IMG/VR virus record: IMGVR_UViG_3300047157_000120
Span: 1 to 36,817 of that record
Length of the DNA stretch: 36,817 bases
Source of the DNA: a virus
Direction: 5' to 3' (one strand)
Shown one piece after another: positions 1 to 5,929 of this stretch (its first letter is position 1; the number at the start of each line of letters is the position of its first letter). The notes beneath the pieces were generated by a model. The model was not told the DNA's origin. It ran no database searches and saw only the letters and a list, made by a program, of their open reading frames with translations. A program made the position numbers and the translations under genes.

Positions 1-54
1 TAAAATAAAATTAATTCTATATATCCAGAAGTCGAAAAAAAAAAATTTCCCTGG

Positions 55-69
55 TGAGAATGAGTCTCA
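55..69. promoter_or_regulatory. Fur-box-like palindrome 1
   Basis: TGAGAATGAGTCTCA is a 7-1-7 inverted repeat with one mismatched pair. It resembles the Fur 7-1-7 motif TGATAATNATTATCA. It lies about 70 bases upstream of a TTGACA element at 140-145. It is repeated at 36533-36547 in the right terminal repeat. Confidence 0.5.
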
Positions 70-184
70 TTTAGATCTGGAAATTCAAAAGCTGCCTTAA
101 TTCCTGGAGGATGTCAACATATTTATTTATATTTATTTATTGACATTTAATTAATTGTATGATCTGGATTTTGTGTATCCCAAA

Positions 185-199
185 TGCGAATGATTCTCA
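185..199. promoter_or_regulatory. Fur-box-like palindrome 2
   Basis: TGCGAATGATTCTCA is a 7-1-7 inverted repeat with one mismatched pair. It is followed by CATTTAGAT, as palindrome 1 is, and by TTGACA at 264-269. It is repeated at 36663-36677. The shared surroundings suggest that the terminal repeat contains two diverged copies of one regulatory unit. Confidence 0.55.
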
Positions 200-263
200 T
201 TTAGATTTGGGTTGCCTATCAGATAACAGAAAGAAAGTAAAGATATTTATTTAAATATATTAC

Positions 264-292
264 TTGACATTTGTATATCATGGTTTTATGCA
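264..292 (+). promoter_or_regulatory. Possible sigma70-like promoter in terminal repeat
   Basis: A perfect TTGACA (264-269) is followed after 17 bases by TATGCA (287-292), a weak -10. It points toward the first early operon but lies about 400 bases before its first gene. The -35 is convincing, the -10 is not. Confidence 0.35.
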
Positions 293-331
293 CTGATTTA
301 GTGCGAACTCATATAAGGCTCTACAGTGATT

Positions 332-686
332 TGCTTAATAGGACAACTCATTGATTTACTAAAACCTCACCATGAGCCTCCTAGACCCCTACAAATTGAT
401 GCCCTTTGTAACTCATTGATTCTTAACGATATTTTAACCAGGAATTGTGACAGTTTTATGACAGTTTTATGACATATTTCCAGATCCTTTAATGAATTAA
501 TCTACTTACTCATTAATTGCATTTAAACTAAATTTATTTGGTATCTTAATTGCTTTTCATGTTATACTTAAAGAAAGGGGCAGGATAAAACAATATAAAA
601 TAAATAACCTTTTTTATTGATAATCTACTCTTTATATGTAACAATGAAAAAGTAATAACTTAATAACTTTATAAGGAAATAAGAAA
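332..686. other. Non-coding leader of the first early operon
   Basis: No credible gene was seen. The stretch contains two copies of AACTCATTGATT (near 345 and 411) and a tandem 11-bp repeat TGACAGTTTTA at 448-458 and 459-469, followed by a partial TGACA. An ACCAGGA near 437 resembles the core of the iterons at 3.6-3.9 kb. A promoter-like TATACT lies at 563-568. The 11-bp period is about one helical turn and would suit cooperative protein binding. Confidence 0.6.
538..568 (+). promoter_or_regulatory. Promoter of first early operon
   Basis: TATACT at 563-568 is a good -10, with a weak TTGGTA (538-543) 19 bases upstream. The following AAAGAAAGGGGCA recurs after the same TATACT at the clear promoter near 3.9 kb. 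The two promoters therefore share their -10 and initially transcribed sequence. Confidence 0.55.
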
Positions 687-917
687 ATGAATACATCAAA
701 CAAAGCTTTAAAGAATTTAAAAATGAAACACGCTTTATTAAATAGAAGAGAAGAAGTAAGTCAATTAAATAATGATGATAAACGTTATTATGGCAATTGG
801 TTAATATCTCAAGACGAAACTCATTATGATAGTGTTAACGAATTAAGCGGTGAATTATCATTTAATGATAATACTTTTGAAGACGGACTTGAAACCACTT
901 CTAAAAATTACGAATAA
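687..917 (+). CDS. Small hydrophilic early protein
   Basis: A 76-residue protein, not recognised. It is rich in Asn, Lys and Glu and has no membrane segment or Cys motif. The N-terminal third is basic and the C-terminal half acidic. AAGGAAATAAG lies just upstream of the ATG. It is the first gene after the TATACT promoter and is followed after 12 bases by another tiny gene. Confidence 0.75.
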   Translation: MNTSNKALKNLKMKHALLNRREEVSQLNNDDKRYYGNWLISQDETHYDSVNELSGELSFNDNTFEDGLETTSKNYE

Positions 918-929
918 GGAGAATGACTA

Positions 930-1025
930 ATGTTTATACCTGTTGAAATATTACTAATTAGTGCTTGTTTTACAATATTTTTATTAACTGTTTTATTAAC
1001 TGTAATTTGTAGCTTATGGAAATAG
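930..1025 (+). CDS. Tiny single-pass membrane protein
   Basis: A 31-residue reading frame starting at ATG 930 behind AAGGAGAATG. Residues 6-28 are almost entirely hydrophobic (Ile, Leu, Val, Phe, Thr) and end in LWK, so a single membrane helix is likely. Function unknown. The coupled position in an operon of similar mini-genes supports it being real. Confidence 0.6.
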   Translation: MFIPVEILLISACFTIFLLTVLLTVICSLWK

Positions 1026-1065
1026 GGGGTATTTTCCCCCTTTCCAATTTAAAGGAGAATATATA

Positions 1066-1200
1066 ATGGATAAAATAACTATGATGAGAATTAGAGAACT
1101 AAACTCAAGGATATTAAATGAGCAGGGAAAAATAGAAAATGCAAGTAATAAACTTAAGGAGTTAAAAAATCAGTTAAATAAAGTAAAGGAGAATAAATAA
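1066..1200 (+). CDS. Small coiled-coil-like protein
   Basis: 44 residues after AAAGGAGAATATATA. The sequence is charged and helical, with Leu/Ile spaced as in a short coiled coil (RELNSRILNEQGKIENASNK), and ends in KENK. The C-terminal codons contain the ribosome-binding site of the next gene. The stop overlaps the next ATG as TAATG. Function unknown. Confidence 0.65.
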   Translation: MDKITMMRIRELNSRILNEQGKIENASNKLKELKNQLNKVKENK

Positions 1201-1310
1201 TGGAAGTATTAATATTAGTATCATTTATAGTTTTTTTAGGTATCATCAACCTTGTATTTTTAAAGGTAGATAATTTGATTGATAACGTAACAATAGATAA
1301 AGGAGAATAA
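1200..1310 (+). CDS. Tiny membrane protein
   Basis: 36 residues beginning at ATG 1200, translationally coupled to the preceding stop (TAATG). Residues 2-22 form a strongly hydrophobic segment (VLILVSFIVFLGIINLVFL), then a short polar tail. Likely a single-pass inner-membrane peptide of unknown function. Confidence 0.6.
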   Translation: MEVLILVSFIVFLGIINLVFLKVDNLIDNVTIDKGE

Positions 1311-1313
1311 ATA

Positions 1314-1484
1314 ATGATAATTAATAAAATTAAACATAATGGACATATTGAAATAAGCGATATCGTAAACAATGAGAGATTTTCTAAAGTTTATATTGGA
1401 TATAGTTTGGAGGAGGCAAAAAGGCAATTTAAATCTGATTTACATAATCATAGAATTTTTAACGTAGGAATGATGATAGGATAA
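1314..1484 (+). CDS. Small hypothetical protein
   Basis: 56 residues after AAAGGAGAATAAATA. No recognised family. The protein is polar, with the motif YIGYSLEEAKRQFKSDLH near residues 26-43, which looks like one helix. The same leader and spacing as its neighbours support expression from the first early operon. Confidence 0.65.
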   Translation: MIINKIKHNGHIEISDIVNNERFSKVYIGYSLEEAKRQFKSDLHNHRIFNVGMMIG

Positions 1485-1498
1485 AAGGAGAATTAATA

Positions 1499-1834
1499 AT
1501 GGAACTAATAAAAACAAATTTTTTAAATAGTAAGAATATACCCTTGCAAATGATTGTCTCATATGAAAAAGACAAACTCAAAATAAATGGGGATAAAACA
1601 CAAAATCAATTATATGTTACATTCTATTTGAGGAGGGAGGGAGAAAATAAAAATGGTTTCATGTTGAGTAGATATTATTTAAATACTTTATTAGAGGGAG
1701 ATTTTGCAAGGGGGTTATGTTTGGAGGGTTCTAACCCTGATAAATATTTTGTCGATAAAGAGGACATGAAACTATTTAGAGCAGAATATAGAATTATTAA
1801 AAAGGTTGTAAATAAATTAAAGGAGAATAAATAA
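1499..1834 (+). CDS. Hypothetical early protein, 111 aa
   Basis: Not recognised. It is a soluble, Lys-rich protein with alternating beta-like segments (QLYVTFYLRREG) and a helical, basic C-terminus ending in KENK, encoded over the next gene's ribosome-binding site. Stop and next start overlap (TAATG). The leader is AAAGGAGAATTAATA. Confidence 0.75.
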   Translation: MELIKTNFLNSKNIPLQMIVSYEKDKLKINGDKTQNQLYVTFYLRREGENKNGFMLSRYYLNTLLEGDFARGLCLEGSNPDKYFVDKEDMKLFRAEYRIIKKVVNKLKENK

Positions 1835-2034
1835 TGATTGAATTTGACAACGTAAAGAATGAGGAAGTGGAGTCAGATTATAAAAGCAGCTTTTTGCATA
1901 ATGGAACTCATGTTATAAATTGCACCATTTCAGAATGTGGACGTTTTTCATATTCAAAAGAGGAATCAATGAAAGAATATAATTTAACAGAATCACAATA
2001 TGATTTTTACACTTCACAAAAGGAGAATATATAA
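1834..2034 (+). CDS. Hypothetical early protein, 66 aa
   Basis: Not recognised. It is acidic and polar with two Cys (in INCTISECGRF), which could be a partial metal site but lacks the other ligands. The C-terminus QKENI is encoded by the ribosome-binding leader of the next gene. It is coupled on both sides by TAATG overlaps. Confidence 0.7.
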   Translation: MIEFDNVKNEEVESDYKSSFLHNGTHVINCTISECGRFSYSKEESMKEYNLTESQYDFYTSQKENI

Positions 2035-2306
2035 TGAGAGTTGAAAACATGGTGAGCAGTAAAGGAAACACAATACCGAACCAATTTATTATTAACGGTG
2101 GTTATGATGGAAATATGTATTTTCAAAGCTATAAAAGCATGATTGCCAAAATAGATAAATTTGGGAAAGTCTTTTTAGATTCTTATTATTGGAATTATTC
2201 AAGGACAACATCAAAATATAGGAATATGTTTCTTAATATGACTACAAAAGAGATTGAGAAAGGCATAAAAGACAATGAAATTGAATTAGTCAATTTAAAC
2301 GCTTAA
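2034..2306 (+). CDS. Hypothetical early protein, 90 aa
   Basis: Not recognised. It is rich in Tyr, Asn and Gly in the first half (FIINGGYDGNMYFQSYKS), probably beta-structured, with a helical C-terminal third (MTTKEIEKGIKDNEIELV). It is the last gene before a hairpin that may end or attenuate this part of the operon. Confidence 0.75.
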   Translation: MRVENMVSSKGNTIPNQFIINGGYDGNMYFQSYKSMIAKIDKFGKVFLDSYYWNYSRTTSKYRNMFLNMTTKEIEKGIKDNEIELVNLNA

Positions 2307-2317
2307 ATATAAAGCTT

Positions 2318-2345
2318 AAAGGGCATTTTAAAAAGTGCCTTTTGA
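2318..2345 (+). terminator. Hairpin with T-tract, possible terminator
   Basis: AAAGGGCATTTT pairs imperfectly (one bulge on each side) with AAAAGTGCCTTT, and the downstream arm ends in TTTT. A second small inverted repeat, GATTG/CAATC, follows at about 2346-2364. It probably attenuates rather than fully stops transcription, because same-strand genes resume at 2385. Confidence 0.5.
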
Positions 2346-2384
2346 GATTGTTATTTTAGCAATCATAACTTTAAAGGAATAAAT

Positions 2385-2729
2385 ATGTTTAATACATTTA
2401 AAACAATTAAAAACCATAATGGCAAAATAACAAAAGCACATGGGGAGGAGTTTCTCCACATTGAATTATCAGAAAGGGAAAAAGGACTAGTAACAACGCT
2501 TGATTTACCTCTTGAGCATATGCCTAGCATAAAAAACGTTGGCGACTATCTTTTGACAATGTTAACCAATGAAAATTTTTATGATGGGGTTGTGTTGATG
2601 GGTCAAAATGCCGTTGACCCTTTCGATGTTGTTTATTACATTGATAATAACCCAAAATGGAAAGAACACGCCGACCCTATGCTATTTATAGATATTACAA
2701 AAGAATTTTATAAACGTTGGAATTCATAA
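2385..2729 (+). CDS. Hypothetical early protein, 114 aa
   Basis: Not recognised. Soluble, mixed alpha/beta; conserved-looking features are HIELSEREKGLVTTLDLP near residues 25-41 and a Pro/Asp-rich stretch with DVVYYIDNNPKW at about 81-92. It starts at ATG behind AAAGGAATAAAT and is followed after 12 bases by the next gene. Confidence 0.75.
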   Translation: MFNTFKTIKNHNGKITKAHGEEFLHIELSEREKGLVTTLDLPLEHMPSIKNVGDYLLTMLTNENFYDGVVLMGQNAVDPFDVVYYIDNNPKWKEHADPMLFIDITKEFYKRWNS

Positions 2730-2741
2730 GGAGAATACAAA

Positions 2742-2957
2742 ATGGAATTATATGGGATGAATAAGATCGAAGATTTAGAGGGGTTTTTATCTGTTGTATT
2801 TAATGATTTTTGTTTAAAGAATAATTTGCCAATGAATGAATCGGCAGATGACATTCTCTATCATAATGCAATCTCTAAAAATAAGGAAAGAGATTTAACA
2901 GAACATCAAAAGCAATGGTTGAGACAATTTATTAATTTATGGGAGGAGAACATTTAA
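2742..2957 (+). CDS. Hypothetical early protein, 71 aa
   Basis: Not recognised. It is predicted mostly helical and acidic, with aromatic residues near the C-terminus (KQWLRQFINLWEENI). The final EENI is encoded by the leader of the next gene. The leader is AAGGAGAATACAAA. Confidence 0.7.
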   Translation: MELYGMNKIEDLEGFLSVVFNDFCLKNNLPMNESADDILYHNAISKNKERDLTEHQKQWLRQFINLWEENI

Positions 2958-3091
2958 TGAATAGATATAAAACTAAATCAGAATTTGAAGTATATTTTAA
3001 TCTTTTGATGCTTAAAAAATATGAGTCTAATTTTATTAGAGCTAAAAAGATAGACAATTATATGAGGCAATTTAAAAAGGAGAACATATAA
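2957..3091 (+). CDS. Tiny basic protein
   Basis: 44 residues starting at ATG 2957 and overlapping the preceding stop. Rich in Lys, Arg, Tyr and Asn, ending in KKENI. Basic and helical; might bind nucleic acid, but no motif proves it. Its stop overlaps the next ATG (TAATG). Confidence 0.6.
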   Translation: MNRYKTKSEFEVYFNLLMLKKYESNFIRAKKIDNYMRQFKKENI

Positions 3092-3270
3092 TGAACTCAA
3101 AATATTTTTATAATGTTAGTAAAAATAGAGATTATTGGGAGAAAGTTTATTTAGATTATGTCAATAATTTTTTAAGCGTTGAAAGGTTCGCAGAACATCA
3201 CAACCTTTCAGATTATCAAGCTTATAAACTCATTAACAGATTTAGAAACGTTCCAAGATTGAATAGGTAA
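3091..3270 (+). CDS. Small HTH-like protein
   Basis: 59 residues. Positions 30-52 (VERFAEHHNLSDYQAYKLIN) read like a helix-turn-helix: helix, turn at NLSD, then a recognition-like helix. The rest is basic and aromatic. It is the last gene of the first early operon, directly before a strong terminator, a position where phages often keep small regulators. The regulator role is inferred only. Confidence 0.55.
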   Translation: MNSKYFYNVSKNRDYWEKVYLDYVNNFLSVERFAEHHNLSDYQAYKLINRFRNVPRLNR

Positions 3271-3286
3271 TAATAAGTAATAAAAG

Positions 3287-3312
3287 AACCCCTTTAAATA
3301 GGGGTTTTTTTT
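3287..3312 (+). terminator. Rho-independent terminator
   Basis: AACCCC, an 8-base AT loop, GGGGTT, then a run of eight T. It follows the last gene of the first early operon by 16 bases and separates it from the 3.3-3.9 kb control region. Confidence 0.85.
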
Positions 3313-3483
3313 GGCTTAAATATATTAAATTAGACTTATAAGGCGTAGGATCTGGAAAAGCTGCCAAAAACGACCTCCACAATCGCTCCCTAACGCATTT
3401 AAAAAAGTTATTTGATATAATGTAAAGGCAAAAATTAAAGCTCGTAGAGAGGCTTAAAATAGCTTTTATAATTTTAATGCAAA

Positions 3484-3498
3484 TGAGAATCATTCTCA
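3484..3498. promoter_or_regulatory. Fur-box-like palindrome 3, perfect
   Basis: TGAGAATCATTCTCA is a perfect 7-1-7 inverted repeat. Against the Fur motif TGATAATNATTATCA it differs only at the symmetric G/C positions, a substitution common in known Fur boxes. It is the best palindrome of the five. Confidence 0.65.
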
Positions 3499-3512
3499 AA
3501 TGTAAATGCGAA

Positions 3513-3527
3513 TGAGAATCATTCCCG
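3513..3527. promoter_or_regulatory. Fur-box-like palindrome 4
   Basis: TGAGAATCATTCCCG begins 29 bases after the start of palindrome 3, nearly three helical turns. The left half-site is identical, the right half has two mismatches. Paired boxes at helical spacing are compatible with cooperative binding. Confidence 0.5.
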
Positions 3528-3576
3528 ATCTAAACTTTCCAGATCAAAAAATTTTTTTCCCTTTTTTTTATAGGCG

Positions 3577-3866
3577 AAAAAAAAAGTCATACCAGGGTGT
3601 CGGCAAAAAAAAGTCATACCAGGGTAACTGAAATTATTTAAGACCCTTATTAACGGCAAAAAAAAGTCATACCAGGATAACCGGGAATTTACCTGGTTGT
3701 GTAAAAAAACACTGGTTTGTAAGTCATTGATTTTAAAAGGATTAATTTTAGCAAAAATACCCTCTAAAGCCATATAAGCCCCTAGAACGATTTTAGAGGT
3801 ACTACCCTACGCTAAAGGACAAAGATGGCTCAGAGAGCGTGAAAAAAAAGTCATACCAGGGTAACC
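3577..3866 (+). repeat. Four iteron-like direct repeats
   Basis: An A-run of 8-9 followed by GTCATACCAGGGTAACCG (with variants) occurs at about 3577-3600, 3605-3630, 3658-3683 and 3842-3866. All four are on the same strand. The core GTCATACCAGG is invariant; copy 1 has GTGTCG after it and copy 3 has ATAACCG. Partial inverted cores (ACCTGG, CCTGGT) occur near 3691 and 49-55. The last copy abuts the -35 at 3875. No spacer/repeat regularity fits CRISPR. Confidence 0.75.
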
Positions 3867-3874
3867 GAAAGTTG

Positions 3875-3904
3875 TTGACACAATGAATAAAAAAATGCTA
3901 TACT
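3875..3904 (+). promoter_or_regulatory. Strong sigma70-like promoter
   Basis: TTGACA (3875-3880), 18-base spacer, TATACT (3899-3904). It is followed by GAAAGAAAGGGGCA, shared with the promoter near 563. It drives the second early operon. The fourth iteron ends 9 bases before the -35, so a repeat-binding protein could touch RNA polymerase directly. Confidence 0.8.
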
Positions 3905-3945
3905 GAAAGAAAGGGGCAACACATTTTTAACCAAAGGAGAAAGTT

Positions 3946-4149
3946 ATGAAACGAGTATTTACACATGAAGCAATTGATAGAGAAACAAGAGAAGTCGAAC
4001 GTAGATTTCTTTCTAAACGAGAGTGTGCTTTTTATATTGCTAACAAACCTGAGTTAGTTATGAAAGCAACAGGCAACAAACGAGATAAGAAAGGTTTTAA
4101 GGATTTATACAAACAAGCACTAAACGACTGTGGTAAATGTTTAATATAA
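3946..4149 (+). CDS. Small basic early protein
   Basis: 67 residues, not recognised. It is Lys/Arg-rich with HEAIDRETREVERRFLSKRE near residues 7-26 and two Cys near the C-terminus (DCGKC). It is the first gene behind the strong promoter, with AAAGGAGAAAGTT before the ATG. High charge suggests interaction with nucleic acid or a host protein, but this is a guess. Confidence 0.75.
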   Translation: MKRVFTHEAIDRETREVERRFLSKRECAFYIANKPELVMKATGNKRDKKGFKDLYKQALNDCGKCLI

Positions 4150-4159
4150 GGAGAATACT

Positions 4160-4294
4160 ATGACAAAGCAAGAACTTGAAAAAGCTAAAGATTTAATTGA
4201 TGATTTAGGTTGGGATTTTCAACAAATGTCATCAGGAGGGCAAGAAACATATAAAAAGATTTGTAAAATTATGGGTTGGACTTTTGAATGTTAA
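4160..4294 (+). CDS. Small acidic helical protein
   Basis: 44 residues after TAAGGAGAATACT. Two helices are likely (KQELEKAKDLIDDL and QETYKKICKIMGW) with Trp residues and a C-terminal FEC. Not recognised. It shares leader and spacing with flanking genes. Confidence 0.65.
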   Translation: MTKQELEKAKDLIDDLGWDFQQMSSGGQETYKKICKIMGWTFEC

Positions 4295-4309
4295 TATAAG
4301 GAGAATATT

Positions 4310-4558
4310 ATGATTACAGATACAGATATATTATTAGATTTAGAGGGAACAAGAGGTATTGATAGTTTTTTAAGTAAAATAGACTATGGCTTTTATGTGC
4401 CAAAGATGTTTGCAAGTAGAGTAATAAAGATTGTTAAAAACTTTTATGATGTTGATATGGTAATGACTGATAGAACACTACCAAAAGAAAAAGGCACATT
4501 TTGTTTAATGCCTTTTGATGATATTAGCATTGAAATTAAAAACAAGGAAACTGTATAA
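4310..4558 (+). CDS. Hypothetical early protein, 82 aa
   Basis: Not recognised. A soluble alpha/beta protein with an acidic start (ITDTDILLDLEG) and a hydrophobic core segment (FASRVIKIVKNFYDVDMV). The leader is TAAGGAGAATATT. The stop overlaps the next ATG (TAATG). Confidence 0.7.
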   Translation: MITDTDILLDLEGTRGIDSFLSKIDYGFYVPKMFASRVIKIVKNFYDVDMVMTDRTLPKEKGTFCLMPFDDISIEIKNKETV

Positions 4559-4656
4559 TGGAAAAAGGAACTAACGAATATGATGCAGTCGAACCAAAGA
4601 TGGGTTACAATGGTTATTATTTTGAATTAGATGAGGAGGATGAAGATGAAGTGTAA
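4558..4656 (+). CDS. Tiny acidic protein, paralogue 1
   Basis: 32 residues: a conserved N-terminus (KGTNEYDAVEP), then GYNGYYFEL and a run of Glu/Asp to the end. A second copy lies at 12377-12468 with the same GYNGYYFEL and acidic tail. A paralogue with this degree of protein conservation shows that this very short frame is a real gene. Function unknown. Confidence 0.7.
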   Translation: MEKGTNEYDAVEPKMGYNGYYFELDEEDEDEV

Positions 4657-4810
4657 TAAATGTAATGCAAGTGCAAGGTTTCAACATGAGGGTGTTAATT
4701 GGTGTGCAACAGATAGTTTTATAGGCACTGCTAATATGTTTGGATATTGCAAGACTAAGAAAGTTAACAGTAAACAATTAAGGAGAAAACTAAATGCCAT
4801 ACAAAAATAA
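4646..4810 (+). CDS. Small putative zinc-binding protein
   Basis: 54 residues, overlapping the end of the previous gene and the start of the next. An N-terminal CNKC pair is followed by WCAT and YCKT, giving four Cys suited to a single zinc knuckle, then a basic tail. GAGGAGGATGA supplies a ribosome-binding site. Not assigned to a family. Confidence 0.6.
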   Translation: MKCNKCNASARFQHEGVNWCATDSFIGTANMFGYCKTKKVNSKQLRRKLNAIQK

Positions 4811-5300
4811 AGAAGACAAACAGAAACACAACAAGACTAACTATATTAAAAACAGAGGGTATAAGAAAGCCAACCATAAAGGTTTCTTTGATGCGTTAGC
4901 TAATAAAGCAGAATGGGCATCTTCTTTCTTAACAAGAACTAAAGCTCCACCAAATTATTTATTGAATAAAATATTAAGTTATGCAGAACAGGCACAGATG
5001 TATAATGCAACAACAGAATGGGAGCAAAGATTAAGTAATGATGTTTTTGAGGCATCTCGTAATAAATGTTTAGATAGGATTTGGTCTTCGTATCAAATCG
5101 TTATGGAGCAAGAGGTTATGTATGACTCTACAGTAGATGAAAGTTGGGGCAACGCAAAAGAGATAAAGGGTGCTGACAACAAATTTACTAACGAACCTAT
5201 CTCATATTATGGAGATGCACTAGAAAGTAAAATTGCTGCAGAAACTCATGGCAATAAAGCCAATGGAATTGTTGACACTAAAACAAAGGAGGAAATATGA
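4794..5300 (+). CDS. Hypothetical early protein, 168 aa
   Basis: Not recognised. The N-terminus is very basic (NKEDKQKHNKTNYIKNRGYK). The middle is helical with many Trp and Ala (EWASSFLTRTKAPPNYLLNK at about 40-59), and the C-terminus is acidic. The leader is TTAAGGAGAAAACTAA. It lies in the same operon as the small genes and ends 4 bases inside the next gene. Confidence 0.75.
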   Translation: MPYKNKEDKQKHNKTNYIKNRGYKKANHKGFFDALANKAEWASSFLTRTKAPPNYLLNKILSYAEQAQMYNATTEWEQRLSNDVFEASRNKCLDRIWSSYQIVMEQEVMYDSTVDESWGNAKEIKGADNKFTNEPISYYGDALESKIAAETHGNKANGIVDTKTKEEI

Positions 5301-5593
5301 AACCATTAAACGCATTAGTAGTAGTTGTATTGGTATTTCTTTTTTCAAGCAACATGATTGACCAAGCAAGAGCAGAAAGTTTAGAGTTGTTTGTAGATGA
5401 CACACCAAGAAAAGAGAGTAATAGTATTTGGAAAGGTGATGGGTCATTAGTTATTATAAATAATGCAGAGGACTCAGGTTATGTTATTAAAGATGGTGAG
5501 GTTGAGTATTATGTAGAACCTAAAGATGATGGCTCACCAACATTCATTTATGACGATGAGCTGATAGTATGCACAAACAGTGGGTGTTATTAG
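5297..5593 (+). CDS. Small secreted or periplasmic protein
   Basis: 98 residues. Residues 4-19 are hydrophobic and the stretch ends in QARAES, a good signal-peptidase I site (ARA-ES), so the mature protein of about 70 residues is probably periplasmic. The mature part is acidic, with GYVIKDGEVEYYVEP near residues 59-73 and two Cys (CTNSGCY) at the end, possibly a disulfide. Exported early phage proteins often act on the envelope or in superinfection exclusion; that role is only inferred. Confidence 0.75.
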   Translation: MKPLNALVVVVLVFLFSSNMIDQARAESLELFVDDTPRKESNSIWKGDGSLVIINNAEDSGYVIKDGEVEYYVEPKDDGSPTFIYDDELIVCTNSGCY

Positions 5594-5690
5594 GGTCTGA
5601 ATACCCTCAATTTTTTATCTTGTAAAGGGTTGAATTGATTGATTATTTTTTAACAAAAAGCCTTAACGCTATTAGGAGTAGAGGCAACTA
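5591..5690 (+). repeat. Regulatory cassette, copy A (inverted copy at 36.2 kb)
   Basis: Hairpin, CTTGTAA, TTGATT tracts and CTTAACGCTATTAGGA (5662-5677) recur in the same order on the minus strand at about 36145-36238. The 16-base block CTTAACGCTATTAGGA is identical in both. Copy A lies between the secreted-protein gene and the gene at 5705. Copy B lies upstream of the PqqA-like gene. Confidence 0.8.
5592..5616 (+). terminator. Hairpin with T-run, terminator or attenuator
   Basis: AGGGT, loop CTGAAT, ACCCT, then CAA and six T. It overlaps the stop codon of the preceding gene. The same hairpin recurs on the minus strand at 36222-36237, which argues for a regulatory function. Confidence 0.65.
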
Positions 5691-5704
5691 AAAAGGAGAT
5701 ATAT

Positions 5705-5929
5705 ATGGATAATGATTTAGATGTAGATTGGGTTGATGATGATGGAACAAGACAACCCAAAGATGAAGAAGAAATGATGTGGACACATGAAATTTTAAAT
5801 CAATTTGAGTTGCTAATTGACACATTAGGTATTTCAACAGTTATGTTTTTAATGTCTGAAGAGCATGAAAAGATTGTTTCTGCTTGGGTAAAAGATAAAC
5901 AAGACATACAAAATAGGAGGAAACAGTAA
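5705..5929 (+). CDS. Small acidic protein, 74 aa
   Basis: Not recognised. The N-terminus is strongly acidic (DLDVDWVDDDG), followed by a helical hydrophobic middle (LNQFELLIDTLGISTVMFLM) and a charged C-terminus. AAAAGGAGATATAT precedes the ATG. The stop overlaps the start of the DUF1376 gene (TAATG), so the two may act together in replication initiation. Confidence 0.75.
   Translation: MDNDLDVDWVDDDGTRQPKDEEEMMWTHEILNQFELLIDTLGISTVMFLMSEEHEKIVSAWVKDKQDIQNRRKQ

Larger units (their letters stand above)
1..331. repeat. Left copy of the terminal direct repeat
   Basis: Positions 1-331 recur at 36479-36809 in the same orientation with one visible mismatch (A at 262, C at 36740). The repeat contains no plausible gene. 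It holds two Fur-like palindromes and two TTGACATTT elements. Either it is a true direct terminal repeat, as in many podoviruses, or it is the overlap left by opening a circular assembly. The mismatch and the 8 unmatched bases at the far right fit raw long-read sequence. Confidence 0.95.
3313..3945. other. Large control region, possible origin
   Basis: About 630 bases without a credible gene between the first and second early operons. It contains an ATCTGGAA...AGCTGCC element also present near 75-97 of the terminal repeat, two Fur-like palindromes (3484-3527), a TTCCAGATC, four copies of a GTCATACCAGG repeat (3577-3866), long A and T runs, and a consensus promoter (3875-3904). AT-rich runs plus direct repeats are typical of replication origins or multi-operator regulatory regions. 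Which of these it is cannot be decided from sequence. Confidence 0.6.

Noticed and set aside
3519-3773. An 84-residue minus-strand frame with repeated PGMTFF
   Set aside because: The repeats are translations of the iteron-like DNA repeats, there is no ribosome-binding site, and composition is unlike the other genes.
3577-3866. Possible CRISPR array
   Set aside because: Spacers have very unequal lengths (about 5, 28 and 158 bases), the repeat is short with an A-run, and no cas gene is present.
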